Shown: positions 10,232 through 20,218 of the stretch, in pieces
Layout: every line of letters starts with the position of its first letter
How positions within the stretch are numbered: position 1 is the first letter of the stretch
NCBI GenBank assembly: GCA_019049505.1
Contig: CM032448.1
Span: 7,448,146-7,512,145, forward strand
Length of the DNA: 64,000 nucleotides
Reading direction: 5' to 3'
DNA from: Pachyrhynchus sulphureomaculatus
Taxonomy: Eukaryota; Arthropoda; Insecta; Coleoptera; Curculionidae
Translations under genes and position numbers: made by a program
Notes under the pieces: generated by a model
What the model was told of the DNA's origin: nothing
Seen by the model: only the letters and a program-made list of their open reading frames with translations
The model's database searches: none

Positions 10232-11292
10232 TGAATTTAATTGATATGGTATATACTGGGCAAGGCGGGAAAAAATTATCTTTTGGCAGTAAGCCTTTAC
10301 GGAGCGACGTACCCTAATAGACGTATACCGTCTAGAAAATCTTTTCAGTGCTTAATGGAACAGTTTGATTGAAGTGGTAGCGTTGAGTATACGAAACGGA
10401 AAGTAGTAAACCAGAATGCTACCAATGAGGAAAAAGAAATGGAGATTTTACTTCATGTTGAAGATAATCTTCAGGTAAGCAGCCGTCAACTAGCTGACTT
10501 ACCTGACACGTCCCAGTCTACGGCTAATTGCTCCACGAGAAAATACAAGTATCATCCCTTTCATATGGAACTACTCTAAGAACTTCAAGACAGTGATTTT
10601 GAACGACGAGTAAACTTTTGTACCACTATGAATGGAGCAATAGAGGCCGATCCAAATTTTGTATCCAAAATAATTATTCTGATGGAGCTACTTTTCGCAG
10701 TAATGTAGTAGTTAACAGCCATAACATGCATTATTATTCAACAGTTAATCCATTTTGGGTTTGGGAAGTTCAAAACCAAAACCACTGGTCGCTTAATGTA
10801 TGGTGTGGAATATTAAATTTTCGAATTATTGGTCCATATTTTTTTTCCGCGAACCGCTTAACGGGCCTAGATATCTAAATTTTTTTGCAGAACGCATTAC
10901 CTTAGCTTCTCGAAGAAATTGATAACTTTGAAAGGAAACAAATGTGGATTCAACAAGATAGAGCTCCTGTTCGTTACCACCGGGAAGTTCGGGAATTTTT
11001 AAACGATCGTTACCCACAAAAATGGGTCGGTAGGGATGCATTCATTCAGTGGCCCACTCGATCATGTGACTTAACACCTTTAGACTTCTTTTTATGGGGC
11101 TATGTTAAAGATCGTGTTTATGTGAATCCCCCTACAACACCAGTAGGTATGGAAAATAGGATACGGGATGCGTGCAGGACAATAACGCCCTTTATGCTAA
11201 GGAAAGTGAAGGAAAATATAGTAAAACGACTAAACATGTGTATTCAAGTAGACGGGCATATTTTTGAACATTTATTACGTCATAATAATTAA
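10232..11292 (+). pseudogene. DD41D transposase pseudogene of family B
   Basis: Blocks in order: an N-terminal HTH remnant (PNRRIPSRKSFQCLMEQFD), VSSRQLADL, HPFHMELL, PNFVSKIIILMEL where the first catalytic Asp region should be, WVWEVQNQNHWSLNVWCGI, IGPYFF, WIQQDRAPVRYHREVREFLN (second Asp) and SCDLTPLDFFLWGYVKDRVY (third Asp). There are 41 residues between the second and third Asp. Several stops and frameshifts lie before 10900; the last 116 codons are open to the stop at 11292. The relative at 59160-60240 shares the architecture. Confidence 0.8.
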
Positions 11293-11945
11293 TCATTAGA
11301 TAAGTTAAACGCTACTAAAATTATAAACTATTTGTTTATGTTTTCACAATAGCGTAAGTGTATTAAAAACAAGGGTAAAAACTGAAAAATTCAAAATAAA
11401 TCGAAACTATTAGAAATAGATATATGACATACTTAATAAAAGTTGGAGGGTTTTTTAAAATCTATCAGAAAAATAATAAAATACAGGGTGTTGCCATTTA
11501 AAAAATTTGAGATATTTCAATTTAAAATGGTCGAAATGTATAAATTTATTTTAAACACTCTGTAGCATCTAACTCAAATTTCTTTACATATATCTTTTTC
11601 TTCATCTCTATAGAACGCTTGTACCAATTATGAGTATTCCACCTTCAGAAGCAATGGCTCTACTGGCAATTTTTACAAAACTGAGAACTAGCATTTTTTT
11701 TTAAAAAATTAAATATTAGAAAAACACTAGGTATAGGTATATAATATTATTAATAAAAAAGTTATAAAATTTTACGCAAAATTTAAAAATAAACAAGACA
11801 ACACATTTAAAAAAAACATGTGTTATATCGGCTACACTTTTTTGAAGTACCCTGTATACTCAAAAATAATTTTAATTGTGCACCTTAATATTTCCTAACA
11901 TTTTTTCGTCATTTCCGAAACAAACTATCGTTGATTCACCCTGTA

Positions 11946-12215
11946 TAAAAAGCCAAGGGTGACGCCGCCACAATAACTCCACTTCAGCAGTTTAAAATTC
12001 AGCTTTGCTATGTACTGGACACATTCATTTAGCAAATAGATTGGAGATTTCCAATTTTCGTTGCTGTAGCTTCTGATTTTGGTGTTCTAACGGAATTTTC
12101 ATTACAGACAATCTCCACTGAAGAACTTACAAAAACTGCAGCTGATCTCGCATTAAAAATACAAAGAAGTTTTAGATGCCAATGAGTTATATTTGAAAAT
12201 TGAAGGTTAAAAACA
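11946..12215 (+). pseudogene. hAT transposase scrap (ZMYM1-like)
   Basis: Plus-strand translation around 12105-12215 gives STEELTKTAADLALK then, one frame over, YKEVLDANELYLKIEG, a segment familiar from the DUF4371/hAT region of ZMYM1-like proteins. It likely continues the hAT that starts at 8505. Short and frameshifted. Confidence 0.5.
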
Positions 12216-12239
12216 CCAAATAAAATAAATTGAAGTTCT

Positions 12240-12475
12240 AATTGCTTCCTTATGCACCGTATTCTCCAGATTTGGCCCCCAGAGACTATTATCTATTCGC
12301 AGACCTCAAAAAAATGTTCGTGGGAAAGAGGTTTGGCTTCAGTGAAGAAGTTATTGCCAAAACCGAGGCCTATTTTGAAAACAAAGACAAATCCTTCTAC
12401 AAGAAAGGTATAGAGATGTTAGAAAAGCGTTGGATTGAATGTACCGTTCTCGAAGGAGACTATATTGATAAATAA
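12240..12475 (+). pseudogene. Mariner transposase C-terminal fragment
   Basis: Translation reads YSPDLAPRDYYLFADLKKMF with the third catalytic Asp, then EEVIAKTEAYFENKDKSFY and the terminal EGDYIDK. The rest of the gene is absent upstream; an assembly gap follows 20 bp downstream, so its 3' terminus may be hidden. Confidence 0.8.
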
Positions 12476-12496
12476 AGTCGAATTTTGCAAAAGAAA

Positions 12497-12596
12497 NNNN
12501 NNNNNNNNNNNNNNNNNNNNNNNNNNNNNNNNNNNNNNNNNNNNNNNNNNNNNNNNNNNNNNNNNNNNNNNNNNNNNNNNNNNNNNNNNNNNNNNN
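12497..12596. other. Assembly gap (100 N)
   Basis: Run of exactly 100 N, a conventional unknown-length gap. Sequence from 12597 to about 12880 shows no recognisable gene. Confidence 1.
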
Positions 12597-12889
12597 CTAC
12601 AACCTACTCGATACCTTTCGGAAGATACATCCATCATCGGGAACGTCATCAATAGGTAGCAATGTGATGGTAATTATAGGATACGAAACGTGACGATGGA
12701 TGTATGTAAGAGAACATACTGCGAGTTGAGCATGCTAAAAGTAAATGTATGAGCGATCCTGGTTCTTTACTGCATGCTCTACATTTAATGGCAGCCAGTT
12801 TCGTAAATTAGCTCGCTACAATAAAGTATTAATTTTAACATCCTGACAAGCTAGTAGAAATTCCTAGGTCTCTCAAGCTGTCATACGGT

Positions 12890-13300
12890 TTTACCCCAGT
12901 CTGGCGGACCGACCTTTGGTTCAGACGTGTGGTGATGGATCCATGTTCCTCCATTGTTACGAATCGATGCAAAAACTCGTTTGGAATACGCCGAAATAGT
13001 GCTAAAAAGGGCGTTCTGAAAACTTCGTCACGTTGCTGTTTTGATCAATCGTGAGAGTGCGCTGCACTCATCTGTCACATGGCTTTTTCATAAGTAAATA
13101 TTCATGGCCAAAATATTCCTGACGGCATTTTGTTGAATATCTTTTCGATGTCAGCTATCTCTCTCACTTTCACTTTGCGGTCATTCAAGACAATATGGTT
13201 GATTTTTTTTGGGTTTTTTTGAATGACTGCCTCACGTGGATGTGCCATAACACTTGTTAAGTCATTCTTGGGTTCTAATTATATTTTATCTCTTCAAAAA
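12890..13300 (-). pseudogene. Mariner transposase fragment (N-terminal half)
   Basis: Minus-strand frames give a start-like MAHPREAVIQ, an HTH region (KVKVREIADIEKI), and near 12950 a degenerate MEEHGSITTRL equivalent to the DETWIHHHTP catalytic block. Many frameshifts. It ends near 12890 without its C-terminus. Confidence 0.5.
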
Positions 13301-13744
13301 GCCAATCTTTAAACAACATGATGACAATTCTTTTTGTTCCATCGTTTTGTAAAAATCAAAAGTAGTGGCACTCAAGTAGCTGTAACTCTCAAATTAATAG
13401 ACAGAATGTCATTAAAATTTTACACGATTCTTCTGAGAACTGAAAATAAGAGGGTTTTTTGTTGTGCTGCCATCTTTCGGAAAGTCTCGGGGACTTTTCA
13501 TCCCATAGTTGTAAAAATTCGAATCATTCTTTCTTGTGGATAATATTTTCCTTACGACGTTAGACCGTCAGAAGTCCGTACTTATTTAAAAATTCCTGCC
13601 GTTCACCGATTTCTTTTACAAATTTTAAGATTATTTCTCAATTTATTTATCTGGTAAACATGAAAATAATAATTAGCTAATTAATATACCAACACACTGT
13701 ATATTATGATTTTATTTTTATAGCTTGGGAACTTCGAAAGACGC

Positions 13745-14090
13745 AAACTTATGAAAGGAACACCTTACATGAATAAGAAAATTTTGCGACCTAGAGCCCA
13801 GGTATACGAGTTCAGATACATGTAACCATATTGTTCTTTAGAAAGCTATGGGTTTATTGACATCCATTCATCAAGAAGGATATTAGATGTTATATAGATA
13901 TGGTAATATTCTTCGAAACGAATTAAATTACAATAGAGCAAATAGGTAAAGTATGACAATGCGCGTTTTATAGAAAACTTTTGGTTTCTCGTAACCCGCA
14001 AAGAATGAGGCTGACTATACAGGATGTTATAGATTTTTGGGATTTCTCCATTTAATAAGTGTTATAGTCCACGTCCTAACCAAACCCTAA
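13745..14090. repeat. Right arm of the 6-kb-spaced inverted repeat
   Basis: Reverse complement of 8110-8475 with about 80 percent similarity by eye. Positions 13540-13745 just inside it hold nothing I recognise. Confidence 0.6.
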
Positions 14091-14162
14091 AAATGTTTTT
14101 CTTACAGTAATTACAGAGACCCTAATCCGTGTTGTGAAAGTGGTAATGGTCAAATTTGTCTT

Positions 14163-15260
14163 TTTAACGGAAAAAAAAATAAAACACTTATTATGTATTA
14201 TTACCACTATATTGCACAAGTTTTGCGACTGCAGTTTCGATCTGTGCGGTCATTATCAAGCTTACGTACTAAACTGAATTGAATAGAGAAGTCATACTAA
14301 AATTAAAGCTAGGTGGTAGGTATATAAAATATTATTAGAAAACATTATTATTTAATTCTAGGGTTAATACAATTGATCTTAAGTGGTAGGTAGTAATGTT
14401 ATGGTTTTATGACGGTAAATAGCGGTGAATAGAAAAGGTCTAGTTGGTCGTTTAACAGATTACAGTTTTGGTTTTTCCGATGTTTATAAATTTCCAATGA
14501 TTTTAAGATATTTAATTTGAAATCTTTCTCCGCATAATGTAGAATTTCTGTATTATGTAAATCGGGAAACAGGTGTTGGTTTTTCTGTACAGTGGTTTGC
14601 AAATGAGGAATCTGTTTTTTGTAGTCTATATGATCTATAATGTTCTGTATATCTGATTTTAATGTTTCTTCCGCTTTGTCCATATATATGCTGTTACAGT
14701 CCGAGCATTTTAACTTATAAACTCCACATTTTTAAAATTTGTCCGTTTATCTTTGGCATTGTAAGGATATTTGATAGGGTATTTTTGCGATTTGAACGCA
14801 ATTTTCAGATTATGTTTTGAAAAAAATATTGGCTAATTTTTCGGATAGCGTTTAATTAGTTTTCCAACCCACTCTCGAGAGAAGTTATTTTTTGTGGCAA
14901 TGTTTTTAATAGTATTTAGTTCGTCTTCTAGGTCAGCTTTGGATAACGGGAGTGAAAGGGCTCTATGTATCATTGAGTTGAATGCTGCCATTTTATGTTG
15001 GTTTGGGTGGAATGAGTTTTTTGGGATCGTTTATACCTGTGAATGTGGGTTTTCTGTATACTTTAAATGTGCAACTGTTGTTCGTATGTAAGATGCTTAG
15101 ATCTAGAAAGTTAATTTTGTTATCTGCTTCCTGTTCTAGAGTAAACTGAATTTTTGGGTGGATGCTATTAATGAAATTTAAGAGATTATCTAGTTGTCTT
15201 AAGGAGCCTTTGAAACAATAAACCTGAGTTTTGAAGGTAGAATTTGTGATCGAATTGGAA
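14163..15260 (-). pseudogene. PLE copy, left arm of a head-to-head palindrome
   Basis: On the minus strand, 15200-14830 translates to RT thumb-like segments (NKINFLDLSI, TFKVYRKPTFTG), followed by the GIY-YIG-adjacent region and a C-terminal frame at 14683-14399 (HNTEILHYAE, LEIYKHRK). The tail to 14163 includes a hammerhead-like motif. The arm from 14163 to about 14993 is the inverted match of 15293-16206. The endonuclease core is partly lost here. Confidence 0.75.
14221..14266 (-). ncRNA. Hammerhead-derived motif (degenerate), left PLE arm
   Basis: Minus strand reads CTTGATAATGACCG..CAGATCGAAACTGCAGTCGC; the layout (core, short stem, CGAAAC, GTC) recalls a hammerhead but the core departs from CUGANGA. 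Same form at 16101-16150 and 38447-38482. Confidence 0.3.
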
Positions 15261-15284
15261 ATATGTCTGAGAGAGGCAATGTTT

Positions 15285-16206
15285 CAATGGCAGCATTCAA
15301 CTCAATGATACATAGAGCCCTTTCACTCCCGTTATCCAAAGCTGACCTAGAAGACGAACTAAAATACTATTAAAAACATTGCCACAAAAAAATAACTTCT
15401 CTCGAGAGGGGTTGAAAACTAATTAACAAAAACAAAAGCAACTTACTTTTCGCTTAATATACCCTAAAATAAAATCCACGGAACAACATACATACATTAC
15501 AATACCCTACCATGGCACGCTATCCGAAAAATTAGCCAATATTTTTTTAAAACATAATCTGAAAATTGCGTTCAAATCGCAAAAATACCCCATCAAATAT
15601 CCTTTACAATGCAAAGATAAGACGGACAAATTTCAAAAATGTGGAGTTTATAAGTTAAAATGCTCGGACTGTAACAGCATATATATTGGACAAAGCGGAA
15701 GAAACATTAAAACCAGATATACAGAACATTATAGATCATATAGACTACAAAAAACAGATTCCTCATTTGCAAACCACTGTACAGAAAACCAACACCCCTT
15801 TCCCGATTTACATAATACAGAAATTCTACATTATGCGGAGAAATGTTTCAAATTAAATATCTTAGAATCATTGGAAATTTATAAACATCGGAAAAAACCA
15901 AAACTGTAATCTGTTAAACGACCAACTAGACCTTTCCTATTCACCGCTATTTACCGTCATAAAACCATAAAATTGCTACCTACCACTTAAGATCAATTGT
16001 ATTAACCCTAGAATTAAATAATAATGTTTTATAATAATATTTTATACCTACCACCTAACTTTAATTTTAGTATGACTTGTCTATTCCATTTAGTTTAGTA
16101 CGTAAGCTTGATAATGACCGCATAGGTCGAAACTGCAGTCGCAAAACTTGTGCAATATAGTGGTAATAATACATAATAAGTGTTTTATTTTTTTTTCCGT
16201 TAAAAT
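15285..16206 (+). pseudogene. PLE copy, right arm of the palindrome (GIY-YIG endonuclease)
   Basis: Plus strand gives KLKCSDCNSIYIGQSGRNIK with a CxxC pair and the YIG motif, then TRYTEHYRSYRLQK, NHCTENQHPFPDLHN, and LEIYKHRKK before a stop near 15909. This is the GIY-YIG nuclease module of Penelope-like elements, which nicks the target for priming. RT sequence is mostly missing upstream. The 3' region to 16206 mirrors 14163-14260 and holds the hammerhead-like motif. Confidence 0.8.
16101..16150 (+). ncRNA. Hammerhead-derived motif (degenerate), right PLE arm
   Basis: CTTGATAATGACCGCATAGG then TCGAAACTGCAGTCGC. Stem II (TGACC/GGTC) pairs, and CGAAAC and GTC are in place, but the core reads TTGATAA. 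Confidence 0.35.
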
Positions 16207-16269
16207 GATAAATTACCACATAGTAACGGCCACGACGATCAACTATTTGGAATTTGTCTTTGTCTTTAT

Positions 16270-16400
16270 CGTTAATGGCACTGCTGCTGAGGCAATTTGC
16301 CAGTTCAAGATCCGTTTCCTGTTTAGGCAGAGCTTCGGCGAACGGTGGTCATGCGTTATGCATCCTTGAGTTTGGATCTCCCCTCTTCAGGTCCCGAGGG
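16270..16400. repeat. Short dispersed repeat (also at 27130-27290)
   Basis: Both copies share TTTAGGCAGAGC-TCGGCGA, ATGCGTTA and CTYGAGTTTGGATC in order. No ORF; possibly a SINE or an element end. Unclassified. Confidence 0.5.
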
Positions 16401-16429
16401 AAATCTAGTGTTGTCGAATCTGTGCTTTA

Positions 16430-16805
16430 CTTCTTCTTCTTTATAAGCCACTAGTTCTCCACTGGAGGAGACAGGCTTCTTCAAGTTTCTCCCAATTATC
16501 TCTATCCTGTGCAAGATGGAGCCATCTACTGCCTGCTATGAATCTGATATCATCAGCCCATCTTTTCATTGGTCTTTCGACACTTCGTCTGCTCTCCCAA
16601 GGTCTCCATTTACGTAATTTTATTGTTCATCTGTCAACATTGGTTCTAGCCACATGCTCCGTCCATTGTCACTTTAGTTTTTGCCACTTCTTCACTGATA
16701 TCTGTAATTCTTGTTCTTCGTCTGATATCCTCGTCTTTAGTGTGTTTTAGTAAACTAATAGATCTGTTTTTCAATGGTCCGTTGAGTACGTTGAGTCGTG
16801 GTTTC
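16430..16805 (-). pseudogene. RTE-like LINE 3' end
   Basis: Minus strand encodes RPMKRWADDIRFIAGSRWLH then DRDNWEKLEEACLLQWR and stops, the conserved C-terminus of RTE-type ORF2 proteins. Upstream sequence to about 16800 is frameshifted ORF2 remnant. Confidence 0.75.
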
Positions 16806-16809
16806 CAGT

Positions 16810-17331
16810 CCATACATCACTATCATTATCATCATCATTAGCTTATTCCATCCATAGTCGGATGTAAGCCTTCTCAAGTTGTCTCCAATGGGCTTTGTTG
16901 TTTGTTTTTAGGATCCAATCGTGTTCCGTTAATCGTTTTATGTCGTCTGTCCATCTTGTCTGTGGTCCTCTTCTGCATCTTTTGTGTTCTCTAAGCCTCC
17001 ATTCAACTATACGGCGTGTCCATCTGTTATCATTCTTCCTTCAGCCCAATTCCACTTTAATATACATATTCTTTGTATTACATCTGTCATTTTTGATCTT
17101 CTTCGAATCTCGATGTTAGGATACGATCTTGAAGTCTAATATTTAGCATTCAAATCTCCATTGCTCTTTGGGTTACCTGGAGTTGCTATATTATACTTCT
17201 ATTTAAAGCTTACGTTTCAGTGCCATATATTAATACCGGCAGTACATATTGATCAAAAACTCTGGCTTTTATTGTATTTGGAATACCCAATTTAAATGTA
17301 GATTTTAACTTTCCGAATGTAGACCAAGCTT
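16810..17331 (-). pseudogene. Second RTE-like LINE 3' end
   Basis: A TGATGATGATAATGATA tail at 16815-16840 is preceded on the minus strand by GPQTRWTDDIKRL and HWRQLEKAYIRLWME*. Farther upstream (17200-17330) FKAQVFDQYVLPVL-like words appear in broken frames. The catalytic RT core is absent. Confidence 0.75.
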
Positions 17332-17690
17332 ACGAGACTCTCAGTTTACACCGGCTGTTGTCCACTCAGCTGACCGCCGATTTGTTTCCGATGTATAGTG
17401 GTGGATTCATGTTTCATCCATTGTCACATATCGCATGAAAAAATCCTTTTTATTTGACTTAAACCGGTCCAAACAGTGCTCAGAATAATCAACACGTTGG
17501 TGTTTTTGATTCACTGTGACCAAACGTGGTACCTATTTCGAACAGAGCTTCTCATGTCCAAATGTTCATGCAAATTATGATCAACACGTTCTTTTGATAT
17601 CTTTAGGGTATCGGCTATCTCACGCAATTTGCAAGATTTAAATAATATTTTGATATTTCGATCTTACTAACGCATCACTTATTGACCTTA
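17332..17690 (-). pseudogene. Mariner transposase fragment
   Basis: Minus-strand frames show LREIADTLKISKERV (second HTH), HEHLDMRS, and a degenerate catalytic block MKHESTTIHR equivalent to DETWIHHYTP. Both ends are missing. It directly precedes the LINE at 17700. Confidence 0.6.
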
Positions 17691-17699
17691 TAATATGTT

Positions 17700-20218
17700 C
17701 TAATAGTGACGTTGTTTTGAACAGTAATGTTGACACATGCTTAGACGTATCTGATCATTTCCTTGTTAGATGCGAGCTGAGACTGCGGGTGACAAAGACT
17801 GAACCATTTTTGGTAGCATATAGAGATTTTAAAAATTTCGATGGAGGGAAAAATTCTACAACGATCTTTTGGAGATACCTTTTGATAATATATTCTATAT
17901 ACAAAATATAAACGAAAAACTATGCACATTTAATGCATATATACTTAACTTATTCAATGTTCATGCTCCTTTGAGAAGTGCACGTATCACTAAGAAGAAA
18001 GCCCCGTGGCTAAATCACGGGGCTTTCTTCTTAGTGAAGACGCATGGCATGCCTTATAATGCCATGCGTCTTCGTAACAAAGCCTTAACAAAATATAAGA
18101 AAAATAAATCACTGGAGAATTGGGAAAGTTATAGACGACTTAGGAATTATGTTACACTAGCAACGGAAAATGAAAAGAAGTTGTATTTAGAAAGTAATTT
18201 TCGGTCTAGTAATCCAAAAAATAATTGGAAATTGTTGAGGGATTTGGATATTTCTTCTAAAGTATCTAGTTGTGTTCCTGAACATTTGGGGAATGTAGAA
18301 GATATTGACACATTTTTTGTTACTGCTGCTGGCTCTTCGGCTCCTGATCCAGAAACCTTAAACTTTTATTTACAAAATAAAAAACAGGCCACAAGTACAT
18401 TTCACTTTAGGGTGGCAACAACTGGTGAAATTGAGCAGGCACTTTTTTCTATTGGCTCTAGGATGGTGGGTACTGATGGAATTGGTATAACTATGTTGTT
18501 GAACTGTTGTCCACGCATAATTCCTTTTATTGTGTATTTAGTTAACTCATGTATAGAAACTAACTGTTTCCCTGACATTTGGAAAAGTTCCTTTATAATT
18601 CCGTTTCCGAAAGTGACCTCCCCTAAGGATCTGAAGGATCTTAGACCCATAAGCATATTGCCAACGCTGTCGAAGGTCATTGAGAGAGTGATGGAGCGGC
18701 AAATGCGGGAGCATATTGAGCGGTACGGGCTCCTACCAGATTTCCAATCTGGTTTTCGCAAGGATCACAGTTGTGCTACTGCACTTCTCAAAGTTACAGA
18801 TGATATTCTATCGGCGGCGGACCGTGGTGAGCTCACTGCTTTGGTGCTCTTGGACTACTCGAAAGCTTTTGATCGAATAAATCATACTTTGCTTTTGGCC
18901 ATTCTCGGTTTTCTTGATTTTGGGGGAGATGCTTGTGGGCTTATTAAGAGCTATCTCGAGAACAGAACACAGTGTGTAAAACTTAATCGTAAACAATCCA
19001 GTCAAGTAGTCGCTAAGTATGGTGTGCCTCAGGATCAATCCTTGGGCCCCTACCTTTCACATTTTACACTTCTCAACTTACTGTCAACCTGAAGAACGTC
19101 TCAACGCACCTATACGCAGATGACACGCAGATTTATATGTCATTTCGACCCGAACAAATTCTGGAGGCGAATGATAGACTTTCGAATGAGCTTGAGCATC
19201 TTCGGAAAGTTTCGCTAAACCATTATTTTGAATTGAATCCTAAAAAAAAGTCAGTTACTTTTATTTGGACGAGAGCAATGTAGGGATCAATATCAGGATT
19301 TGATACATGTCAGTATAAATAATGACACAGTACAGGTTTCCAGTGTTGCCAGGAACTTGGGATTATTGCTGGAGGTTAAATTGAGATTCTCAGAACATAT
19401 TAGCCGCTGAATCAGAAAAGCATTTGCAAATTTAAAACTTATTTTTAACCAACGACACCTCTTGAATGCCGCTCTGAAAAAATCCTTGTGCGAATCATTG
19501 GTGCTGTCGCACTTTGCTTTCTGCGACACTGTGTATGGACCCTGTCTTGTGGAGCGAGATGTCAAACGTATACAGCGTATGCAGAACTGTTGTGTGCGTC
19601 TGATTGGTGGCATAAGAAAGTATGAGAGGGGACTGAGTGCTGGAATGAAAGAGATTGGGTGGCTAATTATGAGCGAACGAAGGCATTTACATAGTTTGGT
19701 TCTATTTAATAAGATAATTTTCAAAAAAATTCCCAATTATTTGTATCAGAAAGTTAAATTTAGATATGATGCTCATGCTTTAGATTTGAGGCATAAATTT
19801 ACCATCACTCCTCCTTATCATAGAACAACTTTATTCGAACGATCATTTAGCTATCAGATATCAATGTCTTACAATAGGTTGCCTGCAGACTTAAGACAGT
19901 TAAAACCCACTGCGTTTAAGCATAGGGCACGCAACATGTTGATAACATTGTCGTCCCGTGCATGATTTGCTTTCTGTTTTGATCCGGACTCTTTATGTCA
20001 CCGTTGCGTCAAAATGTAGTATTATTGTGTTTGTACCATGTCTCAAATAACATTTGTGTCACAGTTATATTTATGTCTTAGTTTTTAGTTCACATATACA
20101 AATTTAGTTATTATTATATATATGTATAGGTTAAATGAGGAAGCCTGGCTTCAATTTCGCCTTTTGTAATTTTGCCCTGTAAATTACAATAAAGACATTA
20201 TTATTATTATTATTATTA
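17700..20218 (+). pseudogene. CR1/Jockey-like non-LTR retrotransposon, 5'-truncated
   Basis: A 407-codon frame (17869-19092) carries RT blocks DLRPISILPTLSKVIERVME, GFRKDHSCATALL, LVLLDYSKAFDRINHTLLL (motif A, Asp) and KYGVPQDQSLGP (motif B; the usual GVPQGSILGP is altered). Motif C, LYADDTQIYMSF, follows in another frame near 19109. The C-terminal region is open at 19462-19965 (HFAFCDTVYGPCL, RIQRMQNCCVRLI). The 3' end has AATAAA and a (TTA)n tail (20196-20218). Upstream of 17869 only the end of the endonuclease-RT linker remains (DVSDHFLVRCEL). A double hairpin at 17988-18072 disrupts the linker. Inactive. Confidence 0.85.
17988..18072. repeat. Two adjacent perfect hairpins inside the LINE ORF
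   Basis: Hairpin 1: 21-bp arms 17988-18008 and 18016-18036 with a 7-nt loop. Hairpin 2: 14-bp arms 18037-18050 and 18059-18072 with an 8-nt loop. Both are perfect and abut each other; the frame stays open through them. Confidence 0.95.

Larger units (their letters stand above)
8691..11945 (+). mobile_element. Long-TIR DD41D IS630-Tc1-mariner element (family B)
   Basis: The right end reads CTATCGTTGATTCACCCTGTA and the left begins GAGTCAACGATAG; both arms continue with matching sequence (for example 9898-10090 against 11340-11540, and ACTAGTTTTCAG near 9873 against its complement near 11680). The termini are several hundred bp long. The left arm is interrupted by the family C repeat (8813-9867). 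A related terminus is at 45514-45690. Confidence 0.7.

Noticed and set aside
12419..12659. ORFs crossing the N run
   Set aside because: They exist only because Ns were translated as X.
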